From Mesorhizobium tamadayense (GTDB lineage: Bacteria; Pseudomonadota; Alphaproteobacteria; Rhizobiales; Rhizobiaceae), in the NCBI RefSeq assembly GCF_003863365.1, contig NZ_RQXT01000058.1:1-43613 (forward strand): 43,613 nt of DNA, given 5' to 3'. The number at the start of each line of letters is the position of its first letter. Position 1 is the stretch's first letter. The notes beneath the pieces were generated by a model. It was not told the origin of the DNA and made no database searches. It was given only the letters and a program-made list of their open reading frames with translations. Below are positions 1-8,828 of this stretch, piece after piece. Made by a program: the position numbers and the translations under genes.

Positions 1-62
1 GTGTTCGCGCGCCTGGTGCCTCATCGCCGCCGCGCCATCTGCTTAGAATAAAACGTTTTCGA

Positions 63-322
63 TTGCGGCCGGCCCGATCTTGCGGAACGCGAAGTTCCAG
101 CACCCCAACCCGCGTCACAAGCTTACGTGCGCTCATAGTAGCCGGACCGGTAACCAACCCGCTCCGCCGTCCGCTCGCCTTTCTCGGCCCCGATCGCCAC
201 CGTCATCTCGGCTTCCAAAGTCTCCTGCACGACAGTCTGCAACACCTTGCGAAGCCGTCCTCATCCGACAATAGCAACGCTTTCAACTCGCCTCTGTTCA
301 GTCTAATTTCTCGATTGGTCAT
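63..322 (-). pseudogene. IS256-family transposase, N-terminal fragment
   Basis: On the minus strand an ATG at 322 follows a GGAAGGGG ribosome site and opens with MTNREIRLNRGELKALLL. After DEDG a 1-nt deletion shifts the frame. The next frame continues with KVLQTVVQETLEAEM, GAEKGERT, VGYRSGYYERT and VTRVGVLELRVPQDR, the N-terminal signature of IS256-family (mutator-type) transposases. Homology stops near position 63, so the DDE catalytic region is missing. It is a dead remnant. Confidence 0.8.
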
Positions 323-469
323 GGCACTCCCCTTCCACGGGAATCGGTGATCGCAACTCACCACCGTGCCATGGCCGCCCCACTTCAGCGCAGGCGCTGG
401 CCTCTCTCCAAAGCTTTTTGCAGAACCTTTAGGACACTATATAATAGAGAAAGAGGCGCTCAGCGGGCT

Positions 470-815
470 AGAAACGGGCGAAGTGCCCGAGCTCCGAAGC
501 TTCGTTAGCAGCAGGATGGCCGTTCTGCTCCGGTGCGTGTCCAGACTTTTTGAACGTCCACCCGTGGCCGCGAAGCCATGCGCTCAAGGCGCTGCGGTTG
601 ATCCGCACTGACCGCTCCCCCCAGCCGCTCCATCATCTCGTTCAGCGTGATGTCCTTGCTCTCATCGATCAGCCCGATCAGAAGGCTTCTTGTGGATCAA
701 GGCTGGATGCACGTTGGCGGCCCTGCGGTCGCGGCGTCCGCTCGCCGATCTTCGCCCGTGATCCAGCGGATCACATTCGATATGCCTCGCCGAACCGCGC
801 CGTCGCCCTGCCGGG
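470..815 (-). pseudogene. IS630-family transposase, N-terminal half, decayed
   Basis: Several minus-strand frames spell consecutive parts of an IS630 N-terminal helix-turn-helix region: ATARFGEAY, VIRWITGEDRR, then GLIDESKDITLNEMMERL, SALSAWLRGHGWTFKKSG and HAPEQNGHPA. At least two frame changes and an in-frame stop separate them. The DDE domain is absent. It is a different IS630 lineage from the copy at 8829-9605. Confidence 0.7.
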
Positions 816-966
816 CAGACAATGCTCGCGTCCGAAGTCTTAAAGACCCGGGATCGAAGATCGTCGCTCAGTGCTCTTCACATCACCCTTGAACACCCGC
901 GCAGCCCGAGGTCACATCACAATCGATCTCGGGACGTGCTCCAGCCCACCGATTGGGGTTCACTTC

Positions 967-1000
967 AACCGTCAGCTTCTCGAAAGGTAATTCTCCTAGC
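967..1000 (+). promoter_or_regulatory. tts box (TtsI-binding promoter element)
   Basis: The stretch contains GTCAGCTTCTCGAAAGG followed by TAATTCTCCTAGC. This matches the rhizobial tts-box pattern (GTCAGCTT-n-TCGAAAGCT then a C-rich TCCTA end), the site bound by the response regulator TtsI that switches on type III secretion genes after flavonoid/NodD induction. It lies about 290 bp upstream of the effector start at 1289, on the same strand. Confidence 0.85.
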
Positions 1001-1288
1001 GTGAAAACGCGATCCGAGTATTTAGACCTGCGAACCGCCCTCGAACTGAGGAATAGCAATGGGCCATCTGACTATCGACCAATTGGAATCCAGATTTCAC
1101 AAATGCCTACTGCGTCATGCTGATGCAGCAGGTGGAGCAAGCGATATTTGAGCCGCGTCTGAGCGGATCGCACCGCAGTGAGGCCGTGCAAGTCGATCCT
1201 AGAAGACTGTGAACCGGTTGGTTCGCTTGTGCGCGATCACGTTCTTGGCCCCGCCGGGTCGGGTAACACGTATTCCAGGAGCATACAT

Positions 1289-2398
1289 ATGGGCGGCTGC
1301 ATCTCACGAATGAGCGGACGGCGCGAGACCCACCAGGACTATAGACACAGCCAGGAAACCGAGTTTGCAGCTCACCTTGAGTCTGCGCAATCAAGTTCGC
1401 CTCGATCCAGTTTTGAACGCCCCCTACAATCAACCGAACAGTCCGGTAGCGGAAACGCCTCGAGCCGTAGCCGCTCGTCACGTGTCAACGAGAAGATCGA
1501 GCTGCTTGGCCAAACCCTTGAGCGTGCCAGGCAGACGGGGACCCCGTCCAGTCTGATGGAATACGGTCGGCAGGTAGCACACTATCTGTCTGCCAACACA
1601 CAGCCGGACGAAAGGATTTTGTCGCTGGATATCAACAATTTTCATCACTTGGCAGCGAGCTACAACCGGCGCTACCCCGAGCTTGACCTTAGGCACATGG
1701 ACTCGCCTGCCACGTTTCTCGACACTCTGAACGACCGGTCAAGGGATCGAGCCTGGCGTGCTGTCGTGCGGTTGTCGGACGGCGAGAAGCACCACTTTGC
1801 CGCCGATGTTCGGACGCGCGCGGGAGCAGCTCCGACCGTGATCGTGATGGAGGGCGCCAACTTTTACACCTTTGTGGCCCCCCACTTTAAATTGCGGGCG
1901 GCATCGCTGGAGCAGCTGGGAGCGGAACCGCAGTGGGCCTTTATCGAGATTGATGCGCAGAAGTCTGCTGCTGACTGCGTAATGTTCGGCCTACAGTTTG
2001 CGCTAGCAGCTCACCGAGAGTCACCGACGTTCGATAGCTGGCATGACAATCTGCATCAGCATGGAACGATGGCCCGCGAAGGTGACTGTTCCAGCGATTT
2101 CATGCCCTCACCCGATGCGATGCTGGAATATGCTCAAATAAATCTATTTCATGGGGAGAGGTTCCTCCCTGCGCCTTTTTACAAGCACTCCCATTCCAGC
2201 AGTGTAATTGCCGAAGTGGCAGGCCACCAACCTGGCATCAAAGAGAGAGACGTGAGCACTAGCAGGCGCGATCCCAAAACGGAGTCGTTGGCTAACCGCC
2301 TCGAAGCCTTCGCTGTCCAGCGAGGCTCCCGTCAGTACAGTGCATCTATTGAGACGTCGAGAGCAACCAAGATCCGGACCGCACTGAACATGATATAG
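1289..2398 (+). CDS. YopJ/NopJ-family type III effector (predicted Ser/Thr/Lys acetyltransferase)
   Basis: A 369-residue protein. I place the start at the ATG at 1289 (AGGA about 8 nt upstream), not at an in-frame ATG at 1178. This start gives an N-terminus MGGCIS, a classic N-myristoylation signal with a neighbouring Cys for palmitoylation, as in plant-pathogen HopZ relatives, so plasma-membrane targeting in the host cell is likely. The YopJ triad is visible: His168/His169 in EKHHFAADV, Glu188 in VIVMEGANF, and Cys230 in KSAADCVMFGL. H169-E188-C230 spacing is close to that of YopJ. Members acetylate Ser, Thr or Lys of host signalling proteins. Residues 1-90 are polar and rich in Ser/Arg/Gln, as expected for a secretion signal. 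The tts box upstream implies induction by plant flavonoids. No chaperone gene is adjacent. The reading frame is intact. Confidence 0.9.
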   Translation: MGGCISRMSGRRETHQDYRHSQETEFAAHLESAQSSSPRSSFERPLQSTEQSGSGNASSRSRSSRVNEKIELLGQTLERARQTGTPSSLMEYGRQVAHYLSANTQPDERILSLDINNFHHLAASYNRRYPELDLRHMDSPATFLDTLNDRSRDRAWRAVVRLSDGEKHHFAADVRTRAGAAPTVIVMEGANFYTFVAPHFKLRAASLEQLGAEPQWAFIEIDAQKSAADCVMFGLQFALAAHRESPTFDSWHDNLHQHGTMAREGDCSSDFMPSPDAMLEYAQINLFHGERFLPAPFYKHSHSSSVIAEVAGHQPGIKERDVSTSRRDPKTESLANRLEAFAVQRGSRQYSASIETSRATKIRTALNMI

Positions 2399-2621
2399 GT
2401 TCTGCGCATCATTGCACGGAAGTCTCGGTCTGGTTCTTCGCATGGTACGCACGATCCCTCGCCGTCTGCGGTTCAAGCCCTTCATAGTGCGAGGCACAGC
2501 CGTGCGAAGTCTGCGCGGCTGCTGCCAGCATCTCATTCGAGGGCTGCTTCGAAGTGACCTGAAGCCCACGCTTGGCACTCACGCCTGTCAAGGCTTTAAC
2601 ACCCAGGGTAACGCGGTGGCT

Positions 2622-2915
2622 CTAACGAAAATCGAATTCCGCCAGGGCAGATAGTTTTGGGAAAATGCTGATATAGCCCAAAAGGATCGGCTGACGCTCC
2701 CGACGAGGCGGGATAAAAGGCGGGGCCAGCCCGCCTCCCTTGCAAAAGCCCATGCCAAATGTAATTCCGCGAGGCGTCGCCGTGGGGAGCGGAACCCGCC
2801 TCCGCAAGCCGATGGCCCGGATCATCCCCAACGCGCGGTCGAGTCGTTTCGCAACCGCGCAACGCAATTTGTGCATTGCAATATCAGCGGCGATCGATAT
2901 GTTGTTGTTGGCCAT
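2622..2915 (-). CDS. small protein of unknown function
   Basis: A 97-residue protein that I do not recognise. The start is supported by a strong GGGAGGAG ribosome site just upstream of the ATG (MANNNISIAADIAM). The first 40 residues look helical and basic; the rest is rich in Pro and Arg. It lies 52 nt downstream of, and on the same strand as, the gene at 2968-3378, so the two may be co-transcribed. The decayed surroundings leave open that it is a fragment. Confidence 0.4.
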   Translation of the reverse strand: MANNNISIAADIAMHKLRCAVAKRLDRALGMIRAIGLRRRVPLPTATPRGITFGMGFCKGGGLAPPFIPPRRERQPILLGYISIFPKLSALAEFDFR

Positions 2916-2967
2916 CTACTCCTCCCAGATGCCGGCGCTGAATGTGGTGCCCCTCCCGCGCTGCATT

Positions 2968-3378
2968 TCAAATCGAGCCCGCTGCCACTTCCTCCGGCAG
3001 GGGGCATTTCGTTGTCTGGGGTAACTTCGCTCCAAGCCCAACGTATTGATCTCTAAGCGAAACGAGCGCTCCGGCCTTCCAGGCCTTTTTGCCCTGTCCG
3101 CAGTGGATAAACACCGTCTGTCCCTTTCCACCGGCCATGAGCCCTGAGCGGTTCAGCGGTGGCTGCATGACGAAGACGTCCTTCCTCACCGTGAAGCCGA
3201 AGCCATTTTTGGGATGTACCACTTGACCGTGCACGGTGATCGAGCTCGTTTCCAGGGAGACCGTTCGAAGCTCTCGGTATTGGACAGCGGTCATGTCGTT
3301 GTGGGTACAGTGGAGAAGATTTGCCATCGGGCCGTGGATGGAAACGAAGCGCTGGCACGGTCTCTTGACTTGAGCCAT
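2968..3378 (-). CDS. hypothetical protein, beta-rich
   Basis: A 136-residue protein with no family I can name. A GGGAGG ribosome site 8 nt before the ATG (MAQVKRPCQRF) supports the start. The middle has alternating hydrophobic/polar strands (TVSLETSSITVHGQVV, GFGFTVRKDVFVM) and Gly-Lys-rich turns, suggesting a small beta fold. It is followed by the gene at 2622-2915 in the same direction. The IS6-family remnant at 3437-3572 lies just upstream, so its original promoter may be lost. Confidence 0.45.
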   Translation of the reverse strand: MAQVKRPCQRFVSIHGPMANLLHCTHNDMTAVQYRELRTVSLETSSITVHGQVVHPKNGFGFTVRKDVFVMQPPLNRSGLMAGGKGQTVFIHCGQGKKAWKAGALVSLRDQYVGLGAKLPQTTKCPLPEEVAAGSI

Positions 3379-3436
3379 TCATGACGCCTCCCGTCTCGGC
3401 ACAGGCAAGAGGAGAACTCTCCACCATCGCCATGAG

Positions 3437-3572
3437 CGGAGTTTGTCGGTGATCAACATGCGCGGAGCCATGCCCCGCTCCTTGAGCAGTCTTCGGCATG
3501 CATACTCACCGCCGAATTTACCAGCCCAATCGGTGACGGTCTGGAGCGATACTTCGATGCCGCAGATTTCCC
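3437..3572 (-). pseudogene. IS6-family transposase remnant with internal deletion
   Basis: The minus strand encodes ICGIEVSLQTVTDWAGKFGGEYA, matching the end of the IS6 helix-turn-helix region (G-I-x-V-S-x-x-T-V). This is joined directly to CRRLLKERGMAPRMLITDKLRSW, which matches the region around the second catalytic Asp (ITDKLRS). About 80-100 residues that normally separate them are missing. The rest of the element is not present. Confidence 0.65.
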
Positions 3573-3757
3573 CTTAGTCTGCGCTCCGAGGATATGCTCT
3601 CCGTCGCCATCGCTTGCCGGCTGAAATCACCAGCCTGCGCGACTGGCGGGTTCGGCAGGACATTCGGTCATGGCGCGGCATACCCGCCCCTCATACCAAG
3701 TTTAGGCGACGGTGCCGTTGGGAGCTATAGCTATCGCGTTCTGCGGCGGCGCCTGGA

Positions 3758-4660
3758 TCAGTCCGCGGAGCCGACGCTTATCCGGCCGGCGAGAAAGTCG
3801 ATAAAGGTGCGAACCTTGGCCGAGAGATATTTCCGGCTGGGATATACCGCGTGAAGGGTCGTGCTGAACTTTATCACCTCGGGCAGGACACTCTCCAGCC
3901 GCCCTGCCGCGATGTCGGGCGCGGCCATCAACGTCGGAAGGAAAGTCAGGCCCATGCCCTCGAGTGCAGCCTGGTGCAGCATGGTCTCGTTCTCGCTCTG
4001 CATCACGGTGCGGAATTGCACGGTCTCCCGGTCTTCCGGGCCACCAAAGGACAGACTGCCGCTCAGATTCATGCCGCTGTAGAGCAGCATCGAATGCCCA
4101 TTGAGATCGGCCAGCTTGGCCGGCCGGCCGGTGCGCGCCAGGTAGGCTGGGGATGACATGAGATTGAAGTTTATACGGGTCAACGGGCGCGAGATGAGGC
4201 CGGGATCGAGCCGATCCGATGAGGTCGCGCGCAAGGCGAGGTCGAAGCCCTCGTCGACCAAATTGACGATCCGGCCACTGAGGTCCATGTCAAAAGTGAC
4301 GTCAGGGTAACGCCGGTGATACTGCGCCATCAGGCCGGCGACGAAGCTGTTGGCGATCCAGACAGGGGCACTGAGTTTCAATCTCCCGCGTGGCGTGACC
4401 GTGACATTGCTTACCGCGGCCTCGACCTCGTCCAAACCCTCGAGCATCGGCCTCACTTGGGTGAAGTAAAGCGTGCCGGTTTCGGTCAGGCTGACGCGGC
4501 GGCTGGTGCGGTTGAGCAACCGGGTGGCGAGCCGGTTCTCCAGATGCATGACATGCTTGCTCACCATGGCGGGCGAGAGGGCGAGGCGGTCGGCGGCGGC
4601 GGTGAAGCTCTTCAGCTCCGCCACCATGCAAAACACCTGCAGGCTGGTCAACGTGTCCAT
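3758..4660 (-). CDS. LysR-family transcriptional regulator
   Basis: A full-length 300-residue LysR regulator. The N-terminal winged helix-turn-helix covers residues 1-60 (SFTAAADRLALSPAMVSKHVMHLE followed by RLLNRTSRRVSLTETG). The remaining 210 residues form the substrate-binding-like effector domain (GRLKLSAPVWIANSF, DEGFDLALRAT, GLTFLPTLMA). It is transcribed divergently from the dioxygenase operon at 4821, with a 160-bp gap, the standard arrangement for a LysR protein that controls its neighbour and itself. It resembles the subgroup that senses aromatic or quinone compounds. The effector cannot be read from sequence. Confidence 0.9.
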   Translation of the reverse strand: MDTLTSLQVFCMVAELKSFTAAADRLALSPAMVSKHVMHLENRLATRLLNRTSRRVSLTETGTLYFTQVRPMLEGLDEVEAAVSNVTVTPRGRLKLSAPVWIANSFVAGLMAQYHRRYPDVTFDMDLSGRIVNLVDEGFDLALRATSSDRLDPGLISRPLTRINFNLMSSPAYLARTGRPAKLADLNGHSMLLYSGMNLSGSLSFGGPEDRETVQFRTVMQSENETMLHQAALEGMGLTFLPTLMAAPDIAAGRLESVLPEVIKFSTTLHAVYPSRKYLSAKVRTFIDFLAGRISVGSAD

Positions 4661-4820
4661 TGGTCATCAACTCACGAGAAATAGTTCGTCAACTGCGAAA
4701 CAATTGATCAACCAAGGAGAAAAGTCCAACTCTTGGTCAAGGCAAAGCTGGCGTGTGCCGAAGCATCGGTGACGATTTTGCGCCGACAGGGGCCGGCATA
4801 TCCGACCAAGGACGAACACG
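4661..4820. promoter_or_regulatory. divergent LysR/operon control region
   Basis: This AT-richer gap between the LysR gene and the dioxygenase gene contains the palindrome TTGATCAA at 4704-4711 and a T-N11-A type stretch around TCGTCAACTGCGA. These are plausible LysR contact sites. AAGGA at 4808 is the ribosome site for the GTG start at 4821. Motif assignment is by eye only. Confidence 0.35.
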
Positions 4821-5663
4821 GTGTTGAACGCTCATCTTCCAACCTATTTCATCAGCCATGGTGGTGGTCCCTGGCCCTACATGACTGGCGAATTCCGCCG
4901 CAACTTCGACCGGCTCGAACAATTGCTCATCGAGATGCGGGCTGAACTCGGCGATATACCGAGGGCTGTTCTTGTCATCTCGGGGCATTGGGAAGAGAAA
5001 GGCTTTACCATTTCCTCGGGCGTGCGCCCTGGAATGGTCTACGACTATCAGGGATTCCCGGAGCACCTATATCATATCACATACGGCGCTCCGGGCTCAC
5101 CCGAGCTGGCGCGGCAGGTACAGGGGCTGCTCCGTGGGGGCGGTATCGATGCGCAGGTCGACCCTACCCGCGGCTACGATCACGGCACGTTCAGCATCTT
5201 GCAACCGCGCTACCCCGACGAAGACATCCTCGTCGTCCAGCTTTCGCTGGACGCCAGCTTCAATCCCAAGCTGAACCTTGCTGCCGGACTGGCGCTCGCG
5301 CCCCTGCGTGATGAAGGCGTACTGATCCTCGGCAGCGGGCTCAGTTTTCATAACCTGAAGGCGATGGGCAGCCCGAGCGCTGTCGAACCGTCGCGCCGGT
5401 TCGATGCCTGGCTGCAGCACACCCTGGTCGATTCCTCGCCCGATGACCGCGCCGATCGGCTGGTCGACTGGCAACAGGCGCCTTTCGCCCGCTTCGCGCA
5501 TCCACGCGAGGATCATCTCTTTCCGCTGATGGTCACGGTGGGCGCAGCCTGGAACGAGCCCGGTGCCGTCACCTACCATCAGACTGATTTCGCCGGCGGC
5601 CTCGCTGCCTCCAGTTTCCGCTTCGGCAATCCGCCCGGAGCCTCCCAAGGAGATATGCGATGA
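4821..5663 (+). CDS. class III extradiol dioxygenase, YgiD/DODA type (LigB family)
   Basis: A 280-residue protein starting at GTG with AAGGA about 8 nt upstream. It carries the whole YgiD/DODA motif set: ISHGGGPW near the N-terminus, VISGHWEE, YDHGTF, a GSGLSFHNL loop, and the C-terminal HPREDHLFPL block. The conserved His residues in these motifs supply the metal ligands and active-site acid/base. The family cleaves catechol-type rings such as DOPA at an extradiol bond, and many bacterial members act on unidentified catechols. It heads a co-directional set with glutaredoxin-like, DoxX and quinone-reductase genes, which suggests detoxification of catechols or quinones. Its stop overlaps the next ATG (ATGA). 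Confidence 0.88.
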   Translation: MLNAHLPTYFISHGGGPWPYMTGEFRRNFDRLEQLLIEMRAELGDIPRAVLVISGHWEEKGFTISSGVRPGMVYDYQGFPEHLYHITYGAPGSPELARQVQGLLRGGGIDAQVDPTRGYDHGTFSILQPRYPDEDILVVQLSLDASFNPKLNLAAGLALAPLRDEGVLILGSGLSFHNLKAMGSPSAVEPSRRFDAWLQHTLVDSSPDDRADRLVDWQQAPFARFAHPREDHLFPLMVTVGAAWNEPGAVTYHQTDFAGGLAASSFRFGNPPGASQGDMR

Positions 5664-6040
5664 CTCACACTACACCGAAGCCGATCCTCTACCTTAAGCA
5701 GAACTGCCCCTTCTGCCTGAAGGTCAGGCTGTACCTGCTGGAAGCGGCCATGATGGAGGATGTGAAAATTCGCGACTTCGCGCCTGGGACGCAGCAGGAA
5801 GATGACATTCGCGCCGAGCTCATCCCGCATCTCGCCAGGTTGAGCTTCCCCGCCGCCCAGCTCGAACCCGGCCACTACGCCGCCGAATCTGACGACATAA
5901 TCGCGTTTCTAGCAGCGAAATCCGGCCGCGAGATAGCGAGCATGCCAGTGTATCGAAACTATGTCGAGGGCCCGTTCAACATGGCAATGACCCTTTGGAA
6001 GGAAAACCAGGAGCTCAAGAAGGCCGCGTCAGCAGCCTGA
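5660..6040 (+). CDS. glutaredoxin / GST N-terminal domain-like protein
   Basis: A 126-residue protein with an N-terminal thioredoxin fold: PILYLKQN then Cys16-Pro-Phe-Cys19 and a following helix (LKVRLYLLEAA). The CPFC pair is a dithiol glutaredoxin active site. A conserved beta-turn-Pro (SFPAAQLEPG) and an ES-D-DI segment are typical of glutathione binding in GST-N/glutaredoxin folds. It is translationally coupled to the dioxygenase gene (ATGA overlap). A role in thiol redox repair or glutathione conjugation of ring-cleavage or quinone products is inferred from context. Confidence 0.8.
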   Translation: MTHTTPKPILYLKQNCPFCLKVRLYLLEAAMMEDVKIRDFAPGTQQEDDIRAELIPHLARLSFPAAQLEPGHYAAESDDIIAFLAAKSGREIASMPVYRNYVEGPFNMAMTLWKENQELKKAASAA

Positions 6041-6069
6041 TCTTTGGCAGCCCATCCGGGAGAAACACT

Positions 6070-6497
6070 ATGAATATGCTTAATACCTCCAAATGGACGC
6101 CGATGGCTCTGGCCGTTCTGCGGCTCGTCACTGCACTCTATTCGTGGAACATGCGACGATGAAATTGTTTGCCTCCCCGACGGGCATACCAGGAATGGAG
6201 GGCACACTGCCTCCCATCATGCTCGTCGCCGGAGTGATCGAACTAATCACCGGAGCGCTGATGGCGGTTGGATTGTTTACCCGCGTCGCACCCTTTGTCG
6301 CTTCCGGCGAGATGGCAGTCGCCTACTGGATTGCCCATGCCCCGCAAGGCTTTTGGCCAGCGCTCAACATGGGCGAACCGGCGATCATGTTCTGCTTCGT
6401 CTTCCTTTATTTCGCCTTTGCCGGCGCTGGTGCCTGGGCGCTCGACAGTATCCTGCGCCCTGCGCTGAACCAGTCGCCGATGCCCGACCGCGCATAA
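6070..6497 (+). pseudogene. DoxX-family membrane protein, 1-nt frameshift
   Basis: The ATG at 6070 (GGGAGAAAC upstream) begins MNMLNTSKWTPMALAVLRLVTAL, the expected first helix of DoxX. The frame then runs to a stop near 6162. The rest of the protein (LFVEHATMKLFASP, GVIELITGALMAVGLFTRVAPFVASGEMAVAYW, and a last helix around FCFVFLYFAF) lies in a frame one base back. Restoring one base around 6138-6141 rejoins a normal protein of about 142 residues with four membrane helices. It is a recent inactivation or a sequencing error. DoxX proteins work in membrane redox and thiol-stress complexes. Confidence 0.8.
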
Positions 6498-6593
6498 TCT
6501 TCGGCCAATGCGTCTTCAAAACGCGTCAGCCTCATCGCGCCCGTTCGGAACCATTGGCGGGCAAAAGCAGCAACCAAATCCAGGAGTCAAACA

Positions 6594-7496
6594 ATGAAAG
6601 CTGCCCTTCTCAGATCCTACGGCGATGTCGATCAGTTTGTGATCGAGAACGTGCCCATGCCGAAGCCGAAAGCCGGCGAAGTTCTGATCAAGATCAGAGC
6701 CTCCGCGGTCAATCCCTTTGATCTCATTGTCCGCCAGGGTTTCATGGCCCAGTTCATCCCACTGGAGCTTCCCGCGGTGCTCGGCGGAGATGCCGCGGGC
6801 ACTATCGCTGAGTTGGGCGATGGCGTGACCGAGTTCGCAGTTGGCGACCGGGTCATTGCGGACTTTCCAGCGAACGGCAGGGGCGCCCATGCGGAATATG
6901 GAGTGGTGCCGGCGACGTCGGTCGCCAAACTCCCGGCCAATCTGAGCTTCGAGCAGGGCGCGTCGCTCGTCAAAGCCGGTCTTACCGGACGGCAGACGGT
7001 CGACGCGCTAGAGGTCAAGGCGGGCGACCGCGTCCTGATTTCTGGGGCCCTTGGCTCTGTCGGCCGCGCCGCGATCCAGCATCTGCAGGAGATCGGTGCA
7101 AAGCCGGTAGCGGGGGTCCGGCCGGAGCGACTCGAGGAGGGGGGCGCGCTAGCCGGCGAGGCGCTCGACATCACCGCCTCGTCTAGTGTTGCCAGCTTCG
7201 ACTATGCGATCAGCGCCGCGGCACCTGTCGCGGGCAATCTCATCGCCCGTGTGCGCGACGGCGGCCAAATAGCCAGCATCGTTCCCGTGCCCGAGGGTTC
7301 AAAATTCGGCAATCGGGTGACTATTCGCGAGCTCTACCACCGCACCGACGCCGGGACACTTGCGGCGGTCGCCGATGCCGCTTCCCGCGGTCTTCTGTTC
7401 ATTCCGATCGCGGCGACGTACACGCTAGATCAGACCGGCGCGGCTCAAAGCGCAGTCGCAGCGGGTGCCAGAGGCAAGATCGTGCTGAAGCACTGA
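6594..7496 (+). CDS. zinc-independent NAD(P)H:quinone oxidoreductase, MDR superfamily
   Basis: A 300-residue medium-chain dehydrogenase/reductase of the quinone oxidoreductase type. CAGGAG precedes the ATG. The N-terminal GroES-like domain has SAVNPFDLIVRQG and LGGDAAGTIAELGDGV-type motifs. The Rossmann part has the nucleotide loop ISGALGSVGRAAIQ near residues 150-163. The Cys/His ligands of zinc alcohol dehydrogenases are missing, as is normal for quinone reductases. It probably reduces quinones or enones with NADPH in the cytosol, fitting the aromatic-stress operon. Confidence 0.88.
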   Translation: MKAALLRSYGDVDQFVIENVPMPKPKAGEVLIKIRASAVNPFDLIVRQGFMAQFIPLELPAVLGGDAAGTIAELGDGVTEFAVGDRVIADFPANGRGAHAEYGVVPATSVAKLPANLSFEQGASLVKAGLTGRQTVDALEVKAGDRVLISGALGSVGRAAIQHLQEIGAKPVAGVRPERLEEGGALAGEALDITASSSVASFDYAISAAAPVAGNLIARVRDGGQIASIVPVPEGSKFGNRVTIRELYHRTDAGTLAAVADAASRGLLFIPIAATYTLDQTGAAQSAVAAGARGKIVLKH

Positions 7497-7583
7497 CGCC
7501 CTCAAGATCGTCTCAAGCCATGCAAACTTCTGACCGGGCGGACGCAATGTTCATGCCTCGTCATTCAAAGAAAGGTACCAACC

Positions 7584-8021
7584 ATGTCTGTTTCTCAATC
7601 TAGCCCTGCATCCGCAGGTCCCTCGTCTCGCTCCTGGCATATTGGGCTGTGGGCCGCCCAGCTCGTGCTCGTTATCCTGTTTGGCTGGCCCGGTATCATG
7701 AAGACGTTCATGGACCCGTCGGTTCTTCCGCCTATGGGCATTGTCTGGGCAACGGATGTTCCCATTTGGTTTCTGCGCTTCATCGGCCTTTGCGAATTGG
7801 CAGGTGCGTTTGGAATGATCCTCCCGACGGCGACCCGCATCCTGCCGTTCCTGACACCTCTTGCTGCGCTCGGCTTCGTCACCATCCAGGTGCTTGCTAT
7901 CGGCTTCCATGCATTCCGAGGAGAGACCAGCCACACCTTGCCGATGAACGTTGTTTTTCTGGCGCTGTCGCTCTTCGTGCTTTGGGGCCGCACGCGAAAA
8001 GCGCCAATTACCCGCCGCTGA
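7584..8021 (+). CDS. DoxX-like integral membrane protein
   Basis: A 145-residue protein with a short polar Ser/Pro-rich N-terminus followed by four hydrophobic helices (around residues 22-40, 63-83, 88-107 and 117-135). The pattern GWPGIMKTF then PIWFLRFIGLCELAGAFGMILP is typical of the DoxX-like fold. An AAAGG ribosome site precedes the ATG. It is the last gene of the co-directional group and is intact, unlike the DoxX gene at 6070. Confidence 0.85.
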   Translation: MSVSQSSPASAGPSSRSWHIGLWAAQLVLVILFGWPGIMKTFMDPSVLPPMGIVWATDVPIWFLRFIGLCELAGAFGMILPTATRILPFLTPLAALGFVTIQVLAIGFHAFRGETSHTLPMNVVFLALSLFVLWGRTRKAPITRR

Positions 8022-8249
8022 AGCGCTGAAACAGCAGTAGTGTGAAAACGCGCCGAACACTGACTCCGCGTCGAAAGATTCCTTGTGAACATTTGGTGCT
8101 GTCCAATGGGTCCCGAAAGGTATTTTTTATTGCCATTCGAAAAACTCGGAAAGAAAAGTCTGTTGCTAGAGCGCTTGGGCGCCTGGATCACTGTTCGGCG
8201 TGTTTTGACAGAACGGTAGTTCCAGGCGATGAGGCGTCTCTCTTAAATC

Positions 8250-8605
8250 ATGCGACTTGAACTGGGTAGTATCGAGCGGTCCCAATTCATGATCGAATGG
8301 TACTCAAGTCGGGCGCTACGTCGGCGCCGCCAAGCTGCCCTCACAAAGGGCGAGGCGGCGCACAAGCGCGCAGTGTTCTTTCATGAGCGGCGAAATCCGG
8401 GACTGATCGTTCGAAAGCCTAGCCTTCCGAGCATCCGGCCTCAATCTCGTCGTCAGCGCGATCGTACACAGGGCTACGGTCTATACCGAACGAGCTACTC
8501 ATTTGCGCAGCACGCGCCGGGTCATTCTAGATGATCTGCTCAAGCACATCTCGCTGCTGAGTTGGGAACATATCAGCCTGAGCGGCATCTACATGTGCCG
8601 ACCTG
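8250..8605 (+). pseudogene. Tn3-family transposase, C-terminal remnant
   Basis: Two or three plus-strand frames together spell the C-terminal third of a Tn3-family transposase: QFMIEWYSSRALRRRRQAALTKGEA, KRAVFFHERR, an EIRDRSFE-like segment, RASGLNLVVSAIV and finally DDLLKHISLLSWEHISLSGIY, matching the family's L-L-x-H-x-S-P-L-G-W-E-H-I-N-L-T-G-D-Y end. Frameshifts and loss of the N-terminal two thirds make it inactive. No terminal repeat or resolvase was found. Confidence 0.75.
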
Positions 8606-8828
8606 TATTCCCACGAAATCGGCTTTCGCTGGTACCAGCGCGTCGTCAAAGGAAATGCTGTTCGGAAAACTCGGCACAGCCCGGAAATCATGCGGATCCT
8701 CTGATCACGGATACCGCCGGTACTGCAGTTGCCGTACGTATTCCGCGCCGCCACGGGTCGTCAGATGCGCGCTCTTTACTGGCGCTACATCGCTTGGTCG
8801 CGGCACGCCTGATACCAATTCCCATTGA

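Noticed and set aside
3340..3370. Sigma-54 (NifA-type) promoter from TGGCACGGTCTCTTGA
   Set aside because: The GG and GC elements are out of register by one base and the TTGC box is not matched.
8405..8430. Third tts box around TTCGAAAGCCTAG
   Set aside because: The GTCAGCTT half is absent and the stretch encodes part of the Tn3 transposase remnant.
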